Positions 48,598-58,188 are shown, counted from the stretch's first letter. The stretch is DNA of 64,000 bases from Pseudomonas arsenicoxydans (GCF_900103875.1 NZ_LT629705.1:2241001-2305000), one strand, 5' to 3'. The notes: generated by a model not told the origin, from the letters alone. Translations and numbers: made by a program.

Positions 48598-49098
48598 TCA
48601 CTCGGGCTGCAACAGGCTGTTCGCAAATGCGCTCACATCAGCCCAATCCACAAGCTTGATTTTCGAACCACTGAACCCTTCAAACAATTGCCGGTGCGCG
48701 TTAAATCCGCAGGAGTCCTCGCGCAACCGATAACTGGCAGCCCCCTCCAGTAGCGCCATCAGCAACGCATCATTGTCCTGCCGGTTTTCCCGCTGGCGGA
48801 TGTTGGCGACGCAGGTGTCGTCATCCACGCACAGCCAGACAAGCGCTGTTGCACGGTGGATAAGTTCGCTGACGATCCAGCCATACACACCTTCGATCAC
48901 CCAGCGTGGTTCATCCGCCGCGACCCGCGCCATGGCGAGTGCTTCGGCGCGGGGGCGGGCGATGCTGTATTCGTCTGATACCCAGTGGATCTGATCAAGA
49001 TCGATCCACGGCGCATGAAGTTGTTCGGCCAGTCGTTTAGCCAGCCAACTTTTGCCTGAGCCAGAATTGCCGATGATCAGGGTTCGGGTGAGGTTCAT
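48598..49098 (-). CDS. Small P-loop NTPase (adenylate-kinase-like, FlaR/topology-modulation type)
   Basis: 166 residues. The Walker A loop GNSGSGKS is at residues 10-17 (TLIIGNSGSGKSWLAKRLAEQL). APWIDLDQIHWVSDEY, PRWVIEGVYGWIVSELIHRATALVWL and the lid-like RENRQDND complete the pattern of small nucleotide-kinase-like proteins often annotated as topology modulation proteins. The natural substrate is unknown. It lies 14 bases after the phosphatase gene on the same strand. Confidence 0.78.
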   Translation of the reverse strand: MNLTRTLIIGNSGSGKSWLAKRLAEQLHAPWIDLDQIHWVSDEYSIARPRAEALAMARVAADEPRWVIEGVYGWIVSELIHRATALVWLCVDDDTCVANIRQRENRQDNDALLMALLEGAASYRLREDSCGFNAHRQLFEGFSGSKIKLVDWADVSAFANSLLQPE

Positions 49099-49112
49099 GG
49101 CGGCTCACACGC

Positions 49113-51035
49113 TTAGTCGTCGTTGTCGGGGGCAACCATCCGCGTCTTTGGCGCACCGTTTGAGTTGTGCTGATAAATAGCCTGCGGCTGTCCCTTCTCA
49201 TTGAAGAACACTTGGCCGATCCCTGCCGAATTCCATAGCCGTTCGCCCGCTTTGGCATGCTCGGGGACGTGCGGGATGATGCGCATGCGTCGGCGTTTGG
49301 TGAACCAGTTCAGCGGCGAGCGCGGCGAGTAGAGCCAGCGATTGAGGCGGTCGAACCATTCGAGCAGGGCGGGTGGGAATTCATTCTTGATGCCGCTGCT
49401 GGTGATCTGCCAGATGTGTGGGCCGGCCTTGCGGTGTCGGATCAGCACTTCGTAGACGAAGGAATAATGCACATCACCCGACAGCACCACGTAGTTACCC
49501 GGTGTACGCGAGTGGCGGAAAATATTCAGGATCACCTGGGCCGCGCCGCGATGGGCCATCCAGTTTTCGGCGTCCACCAGCAGTGGATAACCGCACCAAC
49601 TGAACACTTTCTGTACGGTTTCGATCAGCTTGACGCCGAAGATCGGTGCCGGCGAAACGATGATCGCCGATTGGTGATCGAGCAGTTCCTGTTGCAGTTC
49701 GCTGAGCGCTTCCCAGTCCAGCAGGCCTGAGGGTTGCTTGAGGTTCATCTCGCTGCGCCAGCGTCGGGTGCGAGTGTCGATAACCACCAGCGCCGGGGTG
49801 GTGGGCAGCACGTAATGCCAGTGCTGAAAGCTCAGCAACTCATCGATCAAAGCATCCTGCGCCGGACTGTCGAGATAACGGTCATCCCCGGTGGTGCTCA
49901 ACAAACGAGTTTTTTCCAGGACACCGCCGAACGCATCCGGGTTATTCCCCCAGCCCTGGCACAGCATGTAGGCGATCAACGCGTTGCCGATGATGCGTTT
50001 GGAGAACGGATGACCGTAGGCCGTTTCCTCCCATTGCGCGGAAAGATTCCAGTCGTCGGTGATGTCATGGTCGTCGAAAATCATCAGGCACGGCAGGTGC
50101 GCCATCGCTCGCGCGACCCCGCCCAGGCCAGCCTTGAAGTGATCAATGCGCGTTTGCTCGAGGGCATAACGCTCGCGTCTTTTGGGCGTCAGCGCCGGTG
50201 GTTGTGGAGCGATCAGTGTCCAGGGTGTCGGCGACCAGACCAGCAAGTACATGGCCATGACTTCGGCGAACGTCACCAGATGGTTGTCGGCGCTGCTGCT
50301 GGTGAAAATCGGTTTGCGCGCGCCACCGAAAAATCGCTCGCGCAGGGTTTCGTTGCTCTCCAGCGCCGGTAACAAATCCGCGCGATGGTAATAACTGGCG
50401 GGGTGCTCGTAGAGCCTGGCGCTGTCGCTGACGACGGCACCTTCGAGGTGTTCTTCGAACAATCCCAGTCGCTCGATCAAGGCATGAATCGCCCGCAACA
50501 TCGGGCCGGCGACATCATCCGCGTACACCTGATCGCCGCTCATCATCAACAGCGCCGGGCGTTCAGTTGCGTCATGTTCGGTCGCCAACAGCTGATCAAC
50601 GCAAAGCAAACCATCTGCCGCCGGGTGGTGAGGTTTGCGGCAAGAGCCATGCAGCAATTGATCGATCCGCGAGCGCAAAACAAAGTTCGGACAGCGGGCT
50701 TCGCCGTACAGCAGATGAGGCGCCCAATGGGCGATGCTTTCGTCGGCGCCATCAATCAGCAGGTCATATTCGATCACGGTGTCGCAGGGCAGGGCGGTCG
50801 CCAGCGGCACATCGATCAAGTGGATAAACGCGTGAGTGCCGATCGGGATGACGGTGCACTGTCCGGCATCCAGGCGGATGTCGCTGTAGTTTTGCAGGCG
50901 CAACGTCAGCGACAGCGCCCGGGAACCCACGAGCCACATGAGCAGCCGCGCAGGTTCCAGCCGCCGCAACAGCGGGCCGACCAGCACCGGCGGCAGTGAG
51001 TTGCTGTCATCAGGCAATGGAAGAGATGCAGACAT
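49113..51035 (-). CDS. PhoD-like metallophosphatase family protein
   Basis: 640 residues, no signal peptide. An N-terminal beta domain precedes a metallophosphatase core: HGSCRKPHHPAADG, LLMMSGDQVYADDVAGP, LMIFDDHDITDDWNLS and VVLSGDVHYSFVYEVLI carry the Asp/His metal ligands of the PhoD group. DTRTRRWRSEMN and the C-terminal SSGIKNEFPP are further family blocks. Lack of an export signal differs from classical secreted PhoD phosphodiesterases, so the substrate is probably cytoplasmic and unknown. Confidence 0.85.
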   Translation of the reverse strand: MSASLPLPDDSNSLPPVLVGPLLRRLEPARLLMWLVGSRALSLTLRLQNYSDIRLDAGQCTVIPIGTHAFIHLIDVPLATALPCDTVIEYDLLIDGADESIAHWAPHLLYGEARCPNFVLRSRIDQLLHGSCRKPHHPAADGLLCVDQLLATEHDATERPALLMMSGDQVYADDVAGPMLRAIHALIERLGLFEEHLEGAVVSDSARLYEHPASYYHRADLLPALESNETLRERFFGGARKPIFTSSSADNHLVTFAEVMAMYLLVWSPTPWTLIAPQPPALTPKRRERYALEQTRIDHFKAGLGGVARAMAHLPCLMIFDDHDITDDWNLSAQWEETAYGHPFSKRIIGNALIAYMLCQGWGNNPDAFGGVLEKTRLLSTTGDDRYLDSPAQDALIDELLSFQHWHYVLPTTPALVVIDTRTRRWRSEMNLKQPSGLLDWEALSELQQELLDHQSAIIVSPAPIFGVKLIETVQKVFSWCGYPLLVDAENWMAHRGAAQVILNIFRHSRTPGNYVVLSGDVHYSFVYEVLIRHRKAGPHIWQITSSGIKNEFPPALLEWFDRLNRWLYSPRSPLNWFTKRRRMRIIPHVPEHAKAGERLWNSAGIGQVFFNEKGQPQAIYQHNSNGAPKTRMVAPDNDD

Positions 51036-51115
51036 CCGGGTTCAAGGCTCTTGGCGCACAAGTCGGCGATGATAGCGCAGAGCTCTGGCTGGACTTCATC
51101 AATTGCCTGAGGGGG

Positions 51116-51496
51116 TCATTTGAGGGGAAAGATCGTGACCGACACCACCAGCGCAATCAGTGCGGTCACCAGACTGCAGGCCACCGCAGCCGCATGACGA
51201 TAGGCAGGAGATTGTTCCTTGTTGAATCGGGTGATCACCAAGAGCCATGTCCCGCTGAGGGCGCCCAAAAAGGCCATCAACGTGTAAAGCGCGAATGCTG
51301 CCGTGGGTTGTGAGGCGTGAGTGTCCGGGGTTAGCCATCTCGAGCAAAGAATCAGCACCGCCGTCCCGACGATAAAACTCGCCACGGCACCACCGAGGTT
51401 CGCCAGCCAGATATTCAACGGGCCACGGCTCTTCACGATCCAAATCCACATCCCTGCTGATGCGACGAAGAACAGCAAAATACTGATTAACTGCAT
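51116..51496 (-). CDS. Small inner-membrane protein of unknown function
   Basis: 126 residues with four hydrophobic segments (SILLFFVASAGMWIWIV; LGGAVASFIVGTAVLILC; FALYTLMAFLGALSGTWLLVI; AVACSLVTALIALVVSVTIF). The third carries an Ala/Gly-rich helix. I do not recognise the family. A second open frame overlaps on the same strand but lacks membrane character and is a shadow. Confidence 0.7.
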   Translation of the reverse strand: MQLISILLFFVASAGMWIWIVKSRGPLNIWLANLGGAVASFIVGTAVLILCSRWLTPDTHASQPTAAFALYTLMAFLGALSGTWLLVITRFNKEQSPAYRHAAAVACSLVTALIALVVSVTIFPLK

Positions 51497-51670
51497 TCAA
51501 TCTTCCCTGTTAACCAACGTCGTTGGCCTTTGATGAGGTGAGGCGAAGGCATGCACGATAGCAAATCAGTGGCAGGGTGTTGAAGTGAGAGGGCGATTCA
51601 ACAGGGCAACGAAAGGCCCAAGATGATTGCTTGGGGGACATCACAAACCCCAGGCACTAAACACAACCCA

Positions 51671-51760
51671 TGTGGGAGCGAGCTTGCTCGCGATGGCGTC
51701 AAAACATTCAGCATGATTGCTGACTGAACTGACGCTATCGCGAGCAGGCTCGCTCCCACA
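51671..51760. repeat. REP pair in inverted orientation (REPIN)
   Basis: TGTGGGAGCGAGCTTGCTCG plus CGATGGCGTC (51671-51700) faces GACGCTATCGCGAGCAGGCT plus CGCTCCCACA (51731-51760). The arms are nearly complementary over 30 bases, with a 30-base spacer. It occupies the gap between the membrane protein gene and fdsD. Confidence 0.92.
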
Positions 51761-51791
51761 GTTTTTTAGCCAGTCTCAGGATCGCGTGAAC

Positions 51792-52013
51792 CTAAGCCTC
51801 CCAGCCCGCCCCGCTGACCGCCTCTTGCGCCAGCGGTAGCAAATCAGCCCCATGATGCTCGGTCTGCCAGGCCAGCAATTCCTTGCGCATGCCCGGCGTC
51901 CAGTACATCTGCAGATGATTACGCACACCGAGCACGGCTTTTTGATGGTCCGGTTCGATGGCGAAGTACTGGGCAATCTGGTTGACCATCTTGATCAGGT
52001 TCTCAGTGCTCAT
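51792..52013 (-). CDS. fdsD: NAD-dependent formate dehydrogenase delta subunit
   Basis: 73 residues, typical of the small FdsD subunit. NLIKMVNQIAQYFAIEPDHQKAVLGVRNHLQMYWTPGMRKELL is the family pattern. The start overlaps the fdsA stop as ATGA. FdsD is needed for a stable complex in other bacteria. It is the last gene of the fds operon seen here. Confidence 0.9.
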   Translation of the reverse strand: MSTENLIKMVNQIAQYFAIEPDHQKAVLGVRNHLQMYWTPGMRKELLAWQTEHHGADLLPLAQEAVSGAGWEA

Positions 52014-54892
52014 CGGCGAACCTCCGCTTTAGCGCCACGGTTATGCCGGCGTTCCTTGAGCAAACGGTCCTGTTCATCACTGAAAGCCTGGTAGCGTTTT
52101 TGCCACTCGGAAGGGTGATAGACACGGCTGACTTCCACGGCGGTGACCTTGTACTCCGGACAGTTGGTCGCCCAGTCGGAGTTGTCGGTGGTGATAACGT
52201 TGGCCCCCGATTCCGGGAAGTGGAACGTGGTGTACACCACGCCCGGTGCGACCCGTTCGGTGACCCGCGCACGCAGTACGGTCTGGCCGGCGCGACTGCC
52301 GATGCCGACCCAGTCACCTTCGTTGATGCCACGGCTCTCGGCGTCGGTTGGATGGATTTCAAGGCGATCTTCGTCGTGCCAGGCGACGTTTTCAGTACGC
52401 CGTGTCTGCGCGCCAACGTTGTACTGGCTGAGGATGCGCCCAGTGGTCAGCAGTAGCGGATAGCGATTGTTGACCTTCTCCTCGGTGGGCACGTAGCCGG
52501 TCAACATGAAACGCCCTTTGCCGCGCACGAACTCTTCGATGTGCATGGTCGGCGTGCCGTCCGGTGCCGCGGCGTTGCACGGCCATTGCAGGCTGCCGTG
52601 GCGGTCCAGTTCGGCATAGCTGACGTTGGTGAAGGTCGGCGTCAGGCTGGCGATTTCATCCATGATTTCTGACGGATGTTGGTAGTTCATTGGATAGCCC
52701 AAGGCGTTGGCCAGGGCCACCGTGCCTTCCCAGTCGGCCTTGCCGCCCAGCGGTTCCATGACCTTGCGTACCCGCGAGATGCGTCGCTCGGCGTTGGTGA
52801 AGGTGCCGTCTTTTTCCAGGAACGAGCTGCCCGGTAAGAACACGTGGGCGAACTTGGCGGTTTCGTTGAGGAAAATGTCCTGCACCACGATGCATTCCAT
52901 GGCCGACAGGGCTGCGGTGACGTGCTGGGTATTCGGATCGCTCTGGGCGATGTCTTCGCCTTGGCAATACAGGCCCTTGAAGCTGCCGCCCAAGGCTGCT
53001 TCGAACATATTGGGAATGCGCAGGCCCGGGTCCGGTTGCAAGGTGACGTTCCACGCCTGTTCGAACTGCGCCCGAACCACCTCGTTGGAGATGTGCCGGT
53101 AACCAGGCAACTCGTGCGGGAACGAGCCCATGTCGCAGGAACCCTGAACGTTGTTCTGCCCACGCAGCGGGTTCACGCCCACGCCTTCGCGGCCGATATT
53201 GCCCGTGGCCATGGCCAGGTTGGCAATGCCCATGACGGCGGTGCTGCCCTGGCTGTGTTCGGTGACGCCCAAGCCGTAATAGATCGCCGCGTTGCCGCCG
53301 GTTGCGTACAGACGCGCAGCGGCGCGGATGTCGGCAGGCTCTACGCCGCAGACAGGACCCAGGGCTTCCGGGGAATTCTCCGCGCGGCTGACGAATTCGC
53401 GCCAGTGGTCGAAATCAATGTCCTCGCAACGAGCGTCAATGAAGGCCTGGTTGAGCAAGCCTTCGGTGACGATGACGTGGGCCAGTGCGTTGAGCATGGC
53501 AACGTTAGTGCCCGGACGCAGGGCCAGGTGCAGCTCGGCGCGGGCATGTACCGAGTCCACCAGATCAATGCGACGAGGGTCGATGACGATCAGCCGCGCA
53601 CCTTCACGCAGGCGGCGCTTGAGCTGCGAGGCGAACACCGGGTGCGCATCGCTTGGGTTGGCGCCCATCACCAGGATCACGTCAGCCTGCATCACCGAGT
53701 CGAAACTCTGGGTGCCGGCGGACTCGCCCAGGGTTTGCTTCAACCCATAGCCGGTCGGCGAGTGGCAAACCCGCGCACAGGTGTCGACGTTGTTGTTGCC
53801 GAACGCGGCGCGCACCAGTTTTTGCACCAGATAGGTTTCTTCGTTGGTGCAGCGGCTGGAGGTGATGCCACCGATGGAATCGCGACCGTATTTTTGCTGC
53901 AACCGGCGGAATTCGCTGGCGGCGTAGGTCACCGCTTCATCCCAGCTGACTTCCTGCCATGGGTCATTGATGTTTTTGCGGATCATCGGCTTGGTGATGC
54001 GATCCGGGTGAGTGGCGTAGCCCCAGGCAAAGCGCCCCTTGACGCAAGAGTGGCCGTGGTTGGCCTGGCCGTTCTTGTCCGGAACCATGCGCACCAGTTG
54101 ATCGCCTTTCATCTCGGCGCGGAACGAGCAACCCACGCCGCAATAGGCACACGTGGTGATTACGCTGCGCTCGGGCTGGCCCAGTTCGACCACGCTTTTT
54201 TCCATCAAGGTCGCGGTCGGGCAGGCTTGCACACAGGCGCCGCAGGACACGCATTCCGACTCGAGGAAATTATCACCGCCAGCAGCGGCTACCCGGGATT
54301 CAAAACCGCGCCCGGTAATCGTCAGGGCAAAGGTGCCCTGGGTTTCTTCGCAGGCGCGCACGCAGCGGTTGCAGACGATGCACTTGCTCGGGTCGTAGTC
54401 GAAGTAAGGGTTGGAGGTGTCCTTCACGTCGGCCAGATGGTTGTCGCCTTCATAGCCGTAACGCACTTCCCGCAGGCCCACCTGACCGGCCACGGTTTGC
54501 AGCTCGCAGTTGCCGTTGGCCGAGCAGGTCAGGCAATCCAGCGGGTGATCGGAAATGTACAACTCCATGACGTTGCGGCGCAGGGTCGCAAGCTTTGGCG
54601 TCTGGGTGTGCACGGTCATGCCTTCAGTCACCGGCGTGGTGCAGGACGCGGGATAACCGCGCATGCCGTCGATCTCCACCAGGCACATGCGGCAGGAGCC
54701 GAAGGCTTCAAGGCTGTCGGTGGCACACAGTTTCGGAATCGTGGTGCCCAGCAACGCGGCGGCGCGCATCACCGAAGTGCCTTCAGGCACGCTGATGCTG
54801 CGACCGTCGATGTTCAGGGTGACTTGCACGTCGCTGTCCCGGGCAGGAGTGCCCAGGTCGATATCGGTTTTCGGGTCGAAGAGAGTAATCAT
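52010..54892 (-). CDS. fdsA: NAD-dependent formate dehydrogenase alpha subunit (molybdopterin, Fe-S)
   Basis: 960 residues, the catalytic subunit that oxidises formate to CO2. The N-terminal NuoG-like part binds several Fe-S centres: GSCRMCLVEIDG and CSANGNCELQ, then KCIVCNRCVRACEETQG and ESECVSCGACVQACPTATL. The bis-MGD domain begins with TTCAYCGVGCSFRAE; CARVCHSPTGYGLKQTLGESAGT holds the cysteine expected to ligate molybdenum. The C-terminal cap is RTENVAWHDEDRLEIHPTDAESRGI. I start at the ATG giving MITLFDPKTD; the upstream frame is artefact. Confidence 0.93.
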   Translation of the reverse strand: MITLFDPKTDIDLGTPARDSDVQVTLNIDGRSISVPEGTSVMRAAALLGTTIPKLCATDSLEAFGSCRMCLVEIDGMRGYPASCTTPVTEGMTVHTQTPKLATLRRNVMELYISDHPLDCLTCSANGNCELQTVAGQVGLREVRYGYEGDNHLADVKDTSNPYFDYDPSKCIVCNRCVRACEETQGTFALTITGRGFESRVAAAGGDNFLESECVSCGACVQACPTATLMEKSVVELGQPERSVITTCAYCGVGCSFRAEMKGDQLVRMVPDKNGQANHGHSCVKGRFAWGYATHPDRITKPMIRKNINDPWQEVSWDEAVTYAASEFRRLQQKYGRDSIGGITSSRCTNEETYLVQKLVRAAFGNNNVDTCARVCHSPTGYGLKQTLGESAGTQSFDSVMQADVILVMGANPSDAHPVFASQLKRRLREGARLIVIDPRRIDLVDSVHARAELHLALRPGTNVAMLNALAHVIVTEGLLNQAFIDARCEDIDFDHWREFVSRAENSPEALGPVCGVEPADIRAAARLYATGGNAAIYYGLGVTEHSQGSTAVMGIANLAMATGNIGREGVGVNPLRGQNNVQGSCDMGSFPHELPGYRHISNEVVRAQFEQAWNVTLQPDPGLRIPNMFEAALGGSFKGLYCQGEDIAQSDPNTQHVTAALSAMECIVVQDIFLNETAKFAHVFLPGSSFLEKDGTFTNAERRISRVRKVMEPLGGKADWEGTVALANALGYPMNYQHPSEIMDEIASLTPTFTNVSYAELDRHGSLQWPCNAAAPDGTPTMHIEEFVRGKGRFMLTGYVPTEEKVNNRYPLLLTTGRILSQYNVGAQTRRTENVAWHDEDRLEIHPTDAESRGINEGDWVGIGSRAGQTVLRARVTERVAPGVVYTTFHFPESGANVITTDNSDWATNCPEYKVTAVEVSRVYHPSEWQKRYQAFSDEQDRLLKERRHNRGAKAEVRR

Positions 54893-56436
54893 TGGTCGGC
54901 CTCCGAAGATTGCAGACCGAAGTCGGCGGGGAAGTACTTGAGGGCGCTGGCCACCGGAAATGGGGCCATGCCGCCCAGCGCACACAGCGAACCGTATTGC
55001 ATCGTGTCGCACAGGTCCTTGAGGATGATCACCTGCTCTTCGCGACCGCTCTGGTCAGGCGCAGCGAGCAGGCGGTCGATCACCTCCACGCCCCGAGTCG
55101 AGCCAATGCGGCACGGCGTGCATTTGCCGCAGGATTCCTCGGCACAAAACTGCATGGCGAAACGTGCCATTTGGGCCATGTCCACCGTGTCATCCGCCAC
55201 TACCACACCACCGTGACCGAGCATCGCGCCGATGGCGGCGAACGCTTCGTAATCCAGCGGCGTGTCGAATTGCGACGGCGGCACCCACGTGCCGAGCGGG
55301 CCACCGACCTGCGCGGCTTTCAGAGGACGGCCACTGGCGGTGCCACCGCCGTATTCTTCCACCAGTTCGCGCAAGGTCAGGCCAAACGCCCGTTCCACCA
55401 GGCCGCCGTGACGAATATTGCCCGCCAACTGGAAGGGCATGGTGCCCAGCGAGCGGCCCATGCCGAAATCGCGATAGAACTGCGCACCCTTGGCCAGAAT
55501 CAGCGGAACCGAGGCCAGCGTCAGCACGTTGTGCACCAGAGTCGGCAGGCCGAACAACCCTTGCAACGCAGGGATCGGCGGCTTGGCGCGAACGATCCCG
55601 CGCTTGCCTTCGAGCGAGTCGAGCAGCGCGGTTTCCTCACCGCAGATGTAAGCGCCGGCACCGACCCGCACTTCCATATCGAAAGCCAGGCCGCTGCCGC
55701 CGACATTGGCGCCGAGGTAACCGTTGGACCGGGCAATCTCCAACGCCGCACGCAGGGTGGCCACAGCCTGTGGATATTCCGAGCGCACATAGATGTAGCC
55801 ATAGGTGGCACCGACGGTGATGCCGGCAATGGCCATGCCTTCGATCAGCAGGAAGGGGTCGCCTTCCATCAACATACGGTCGGCAAAAGTGCCGGAGTCG
55901 CCTTCGTCAGCGTTGCACACGATGTATTTCTGCGCCGCTTGCGTCGCGCGCACCGTGCGCCATTTGATCCCGGCCGGGAACGCCGCGCCGCCACGGCCAC
56001 GCAGGCCTGAATCGAACACTTCCGTCGCGGCCTGCTCGCCGCCAATGGTGACGGCTCTTTTCAAACCCTCGAAACCGCCGTGGGTTCGGTAATCGTCCAG
56101 CGACAGCGGTTGGGTAATGCCGGCGCGGGCGAACAACAGGCGTTGCTGAGACTTGAGATAAGGCAACTCTTCCACAAGACCCAAGGCCAGCGGATGCGCA
56201 GACGGCTCACCTTGCAGCGCATCGAGCACGGACGGCACATCGGCAGCAGTCAGCGGACCAAAGCCGATACGGCCTTGCGGGGTGTCCACTTCCAGCAGCG
56301 GTTCCAGCCAATACAAGCCGCGAGAACTGGTGCGTTGCAGGTCCACATTAGTCTGATTCGAAAGGGCCAAGGCCACGTCATCAGCGCCGACCGCACGGGC
56401 CAGCGAATCACACGTTAAATAGAGAGACGGCATCAT
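54889..56436 (-). CDS. fdsB: NAD-dependent formate dehydrogenase beta subunit (FMN, NAD)
   Basis: 515 residues. An N-terminal thioredoxin-like extension precedes the NuoF-like core: GLRGRGGAAFPAGIKWRTV for FMN/NADH binding, NADEGDSGTFADRMLMEGDPFLLIEGM, GAGAYICGEETALLDSLEGKRG, and the 4Fe-4S motif ESCGKCTPCRIGSTRG. It accepts electrons from fdsA and reduces NAD. It overlaps both neighbours by ATGA. Two ATGs are in tandem; I use the first (56436). Confidence 0.93.
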   Translation of the reverse strand: MMPSLYLTCDSLARAVGADDVALALSNQTNVDLQRTSSRGLYWLEPLLEVDTPQGRIGFGPLTAADVPSVLDALQGEPSAHPLALGLVEELPYLKSQQRLLFARAGITQPLSLDDYRTHGGFEGLKRAVTIGGEQAATEVFDSGLRGRGGAAFPAGIKWRTVRATQAAQKYIVCNADEGDSGTFADRMLMEGDPFLLIEGMAIAGITVGATYGYIYVRSEYPQAVATLRAALEIARSNGYLGANVGGSGLAFDMEVRVGAGAYICGEETALLDSLEGKRGIVRAKPPIPALQGLFGLPTLVHNVLTLASVPLILAKGAQFYRDFGMGRSLGTMPFQLAGNIRHGGLVERAFGLTLRELVEEYGGGTASGRPLKAAQVGGPLGTWVPPSQFDTPLDYEAFAAIGAMLGHGGVVVADDTVDMAQMARFAMQFCAEESCGKCTPCRIGSTRGVEVIDRLLAAPDQSGREEQVIILKDLCDTMQYGSLCALGGMAPFPVASALKYFPADFGLQSSEADQ

Positions 56437-56909
56437 GCGTCCTCCTGGCAAGCGTCGAGCAAGGCATCGAGACGCTCGGGATTCAGCCGCGCATGCACCT
56501 GACCATCCAGCTCCAGGGCCGGCGAACAGGCACACGCGCCGAGGCAATACACCGGACGCAGGCTGATAGTGCCGTCGGCGCTGCTGCCGTGATCGTCCAG
56601 TTGCAGGCGTTCGCGCAATTGCGCGGCAAGCTGCTCGGCACCACGGCTCTTGCATGACTCGGCGCGGCACAGACGCAATATATGGCGAGCCGGCGGCGCG
56701 GTGCGGAAGTCATGGTAAAAGCTGATCACCCCACGAATCTCCGCCTGACTCTGGTTCAGGGCGTGGGCAATCTCGGGGATGGCGGCATCAGGGATGTAAC
56801 CGATGCCCTCCTGAATCTCATGGAGAATGGGCAACAGTGCGCCCGGGGAGCGTTTATGACGCTCCAGCACGCTGTTGACCATCGGCAATTGCAACATCTC
56901 ATCAGGCAT
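56433..56909 (-). CDS. fdsG: NAD-dependent formate dehydrogenase gamma subunit (2Fe-2S)
   Basis: 158 residues, NuoE-like. SPGALLPILHEIQEGIGYIPDAAIPEIAHALNQSQAEIRGVISFYHDF is the helical part. The thioredoxin-like domain carries the four 2Fe-2S cysteines in LRLCRAESCKSRGAEQL and VYCLGACACSPALELDG. The ATG at 56909 follows GAGGAATGCTGT. First gene of fdsGBA-D; the upstream region shows no regulator gene on this side. Confidence 0.92.
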   Translation of the reverse strand: MPDEMLQLPMVNSVLERHKRSPGALLPILHEIQEGIGYIPDAAIPEIAHALNQSQAEIRGVISFYHDFRTAPPARHILRLCRAESCKSRGAEQLAAQLRERLQLDDHGSSADGTISLRPVYCLGACACSPALELDGQVHARLNPERLDALLDACQEDA

Positions 56910-57314
56910 ACAGCATTCCTCACGGTCACGGACAAACCAGGCGGTTGTCGGTCGTCCGAAAGTGTCGGCTGCGGCATTCACACCACGTCACGGATTCGTG
57001 GCATTTTCAGGCCGTTGGCCAGGGCACCCTGAGCGGGCATCTTGTTGTGCCCGGCACGGTCTTCGCCGCACCTCATAAAGGGCATTAAGGCAGCTTGCCA
57101 CGCCGCTTTTGATTCATCTGCACCAAAGCGACGTGTTCAGTTCTGCCTACGACTCTCCAATAAGTCTAGAAGAGCGCAAAGCGTAGCGTTTGCTCAGCGA
57201 ATATCATTCAGAGACGATGAGCGGCCCATCGACCTCGCTTGTGCCAAGCTGAAAGGGTGTTTAAACGCCGAGCATTCAATTGCCGGTCAGGCTAAACCCC
57301 AAAGGGCCTATGAC
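56910..57314. other. Gap between divergent fdsG and the channel gene
   Basis: About 400 bases with promoters expected in both directions. No gene, strong hairpin or repeat was made out. Open frames crossing it are extensions of the flanking genes without family character. Confidence 0.5.
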
Positions 57315-57656
57315 ATGAACATCATTCATGCAGCACACGTGCGTCGAGAGTTCTACAAAGCCGTCAGGTTCTACTTTCACGTGGTCTGGCCGATTTTTTC
57401 CGTCCTGCTGTTCTTGATTGTGCTGTTCGGTCTGATCATCAGCTATCTGGAAGGCTGGGATCCTTTTGACGGTATCTACTTCGCGTTCGTGACCGGCCTG
57501 ACCATCGGTTATGGAGACTTCGTCCCGAAACTGGCCGTCTCGCGGGTGCTGGCGATTTTGCTGGGGTTCAACGGGGTGCTGATGACGGCAATATTTGCGG
57601 GTATCAGCATTCGGGCGATTGAGAATGCGGTGCGGGCGACAGAACACTTGGAGTAG
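57315..57656 (+). CDS. Small two-helix ion channel protein (potassium-channel pore type)
   Basis: 113 residues. Two membrane helices (VWPIFSVLLFLIVLFGLIISYLEG and VLAILLGFNGVLMTAIFAGISIRAIE) flank a pore loop with YFAFVTGLTIGYGDFVP, in which TIGYGD is the potassium selectivity filter. No regulatory domain is attached. The frame is open far upstream, but the ATG at 57315 (MNIIHAAHVRREF) places the protein just before helix 1 and has AAAGGG upstream. Confidence 0.85.
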   Translation: MNIIHAAHVRREFYKAVRFYFHVVWPIFSVLLFLIVLFGLIISYLEGWDPFDGIYFAFVTGLTIGYGDFVPKLAVSRVLAILLGFNGVLMTAIFAGISIRAIENAVRATEHLE

Positions 57657-57729
57657 GGGAGGCGGCGTAGAGGGAAATGCGCTATGACGTCATGCTTACG
57701 ATGTTCATTTGAAAAACAGGGAAAGACTG

Positions 57730-58098
57730 ATGATTGATTTCAACAACAAAGGATTCTTCAAACTCAAGCAAAACGACGAATACGCCGAACGCGTTTCCGA
57801 CCTTTTGATCGACGGCGAACACGTCATCGACTCCTATAAATCCATGCGCGACGGCGTGGTGTTTACCAACAAACGCATCATCGCGGTCAACGTCCAAGGC
57901 ATCACCGGCAGCAAAAAAGACTTCACCTCATTGCCCTACAAAAACATCGTGGCGTACTCGGTGGAAACCTCTGGCACGTTCGACCTGGACTCCGAACTGG
58001 AGATTTATTTCTCGTCGCTGGGAAAAGTGAAATTCGAATTCACCGGCAGGACGTCGATGGTGGAAATCTCAAAGCTGATATCCCAGCACTTGCTCTGA
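57730..58098 (+). CDS. PH-domain protein (YvbH/bPH type)
   Basis: 122 residues (MIDFNNKGFFKLKQ). VSDLLIDGEHVIDSYKSMRDGVVFTNKRIIAVNVQGITGSKKDFTSLPYKNIVAYSVETSGTFDLDSELEIYFSSLGKVKFEF follows the bacterial pleckstrin-homology family, a single beta domain that often forms rings and whose partners are unknown. The upstream ATG-like starts lie in lower-quality context; 57730 has GAAAGACTG in front. Confidence 0.8.
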   Translation: MIDFNNKGFFKLKQNDEYAERVSDLLIDGEHVIDSYKSMRDGVVFTNKRIIAVNVQGITGSKKDFTSLPYKNIVAYSVETSGTFDLDSELEIYFSSLGKVKFEFTGRTSMVEISKLISQHLL

Positions 58099-58113
58099 CC
58101 TAAACACGAAAAA

Positions 58114-58132
58114 GCCCCGAAAAACTCGGGGC
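58114..58132 (-). terminator. Hairpin, terminator-like on the minus strand
   Basis: GCCCCGA-AAAAC-TCGGGGC perfect 7-bp stem, with AAAAA before it on the plus strand (U-tract on minus). It could end transcripts coming from the right; downstream of the PH-domain gene on the plus strand it lacks a T-run. Confidence 0.6.
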
Positions 58133-58161
58133 CAACAACACACTAAAGTCAGCCGCAATTC

Positions 58162-58188
58162 CTGTGGGAGCGGGCTTGCCCGCGAAAG
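58162..58188. repeat. REP element (single)
   Basis: CTGTGGGAGCGGGCTTGCCC followed by GCGAAAG: same family as the other REP copies, minus orientation relative to the copy at 20853. Confidence 0.88.

Noticed and set aside
52844..55216. A 790-codon open frame on the plus strand opposite fdsA and fdsB
   Set aside because: It mirrors the codon structure of the real genes on the other strand and lacks a ribosome site and any recognisable motif.
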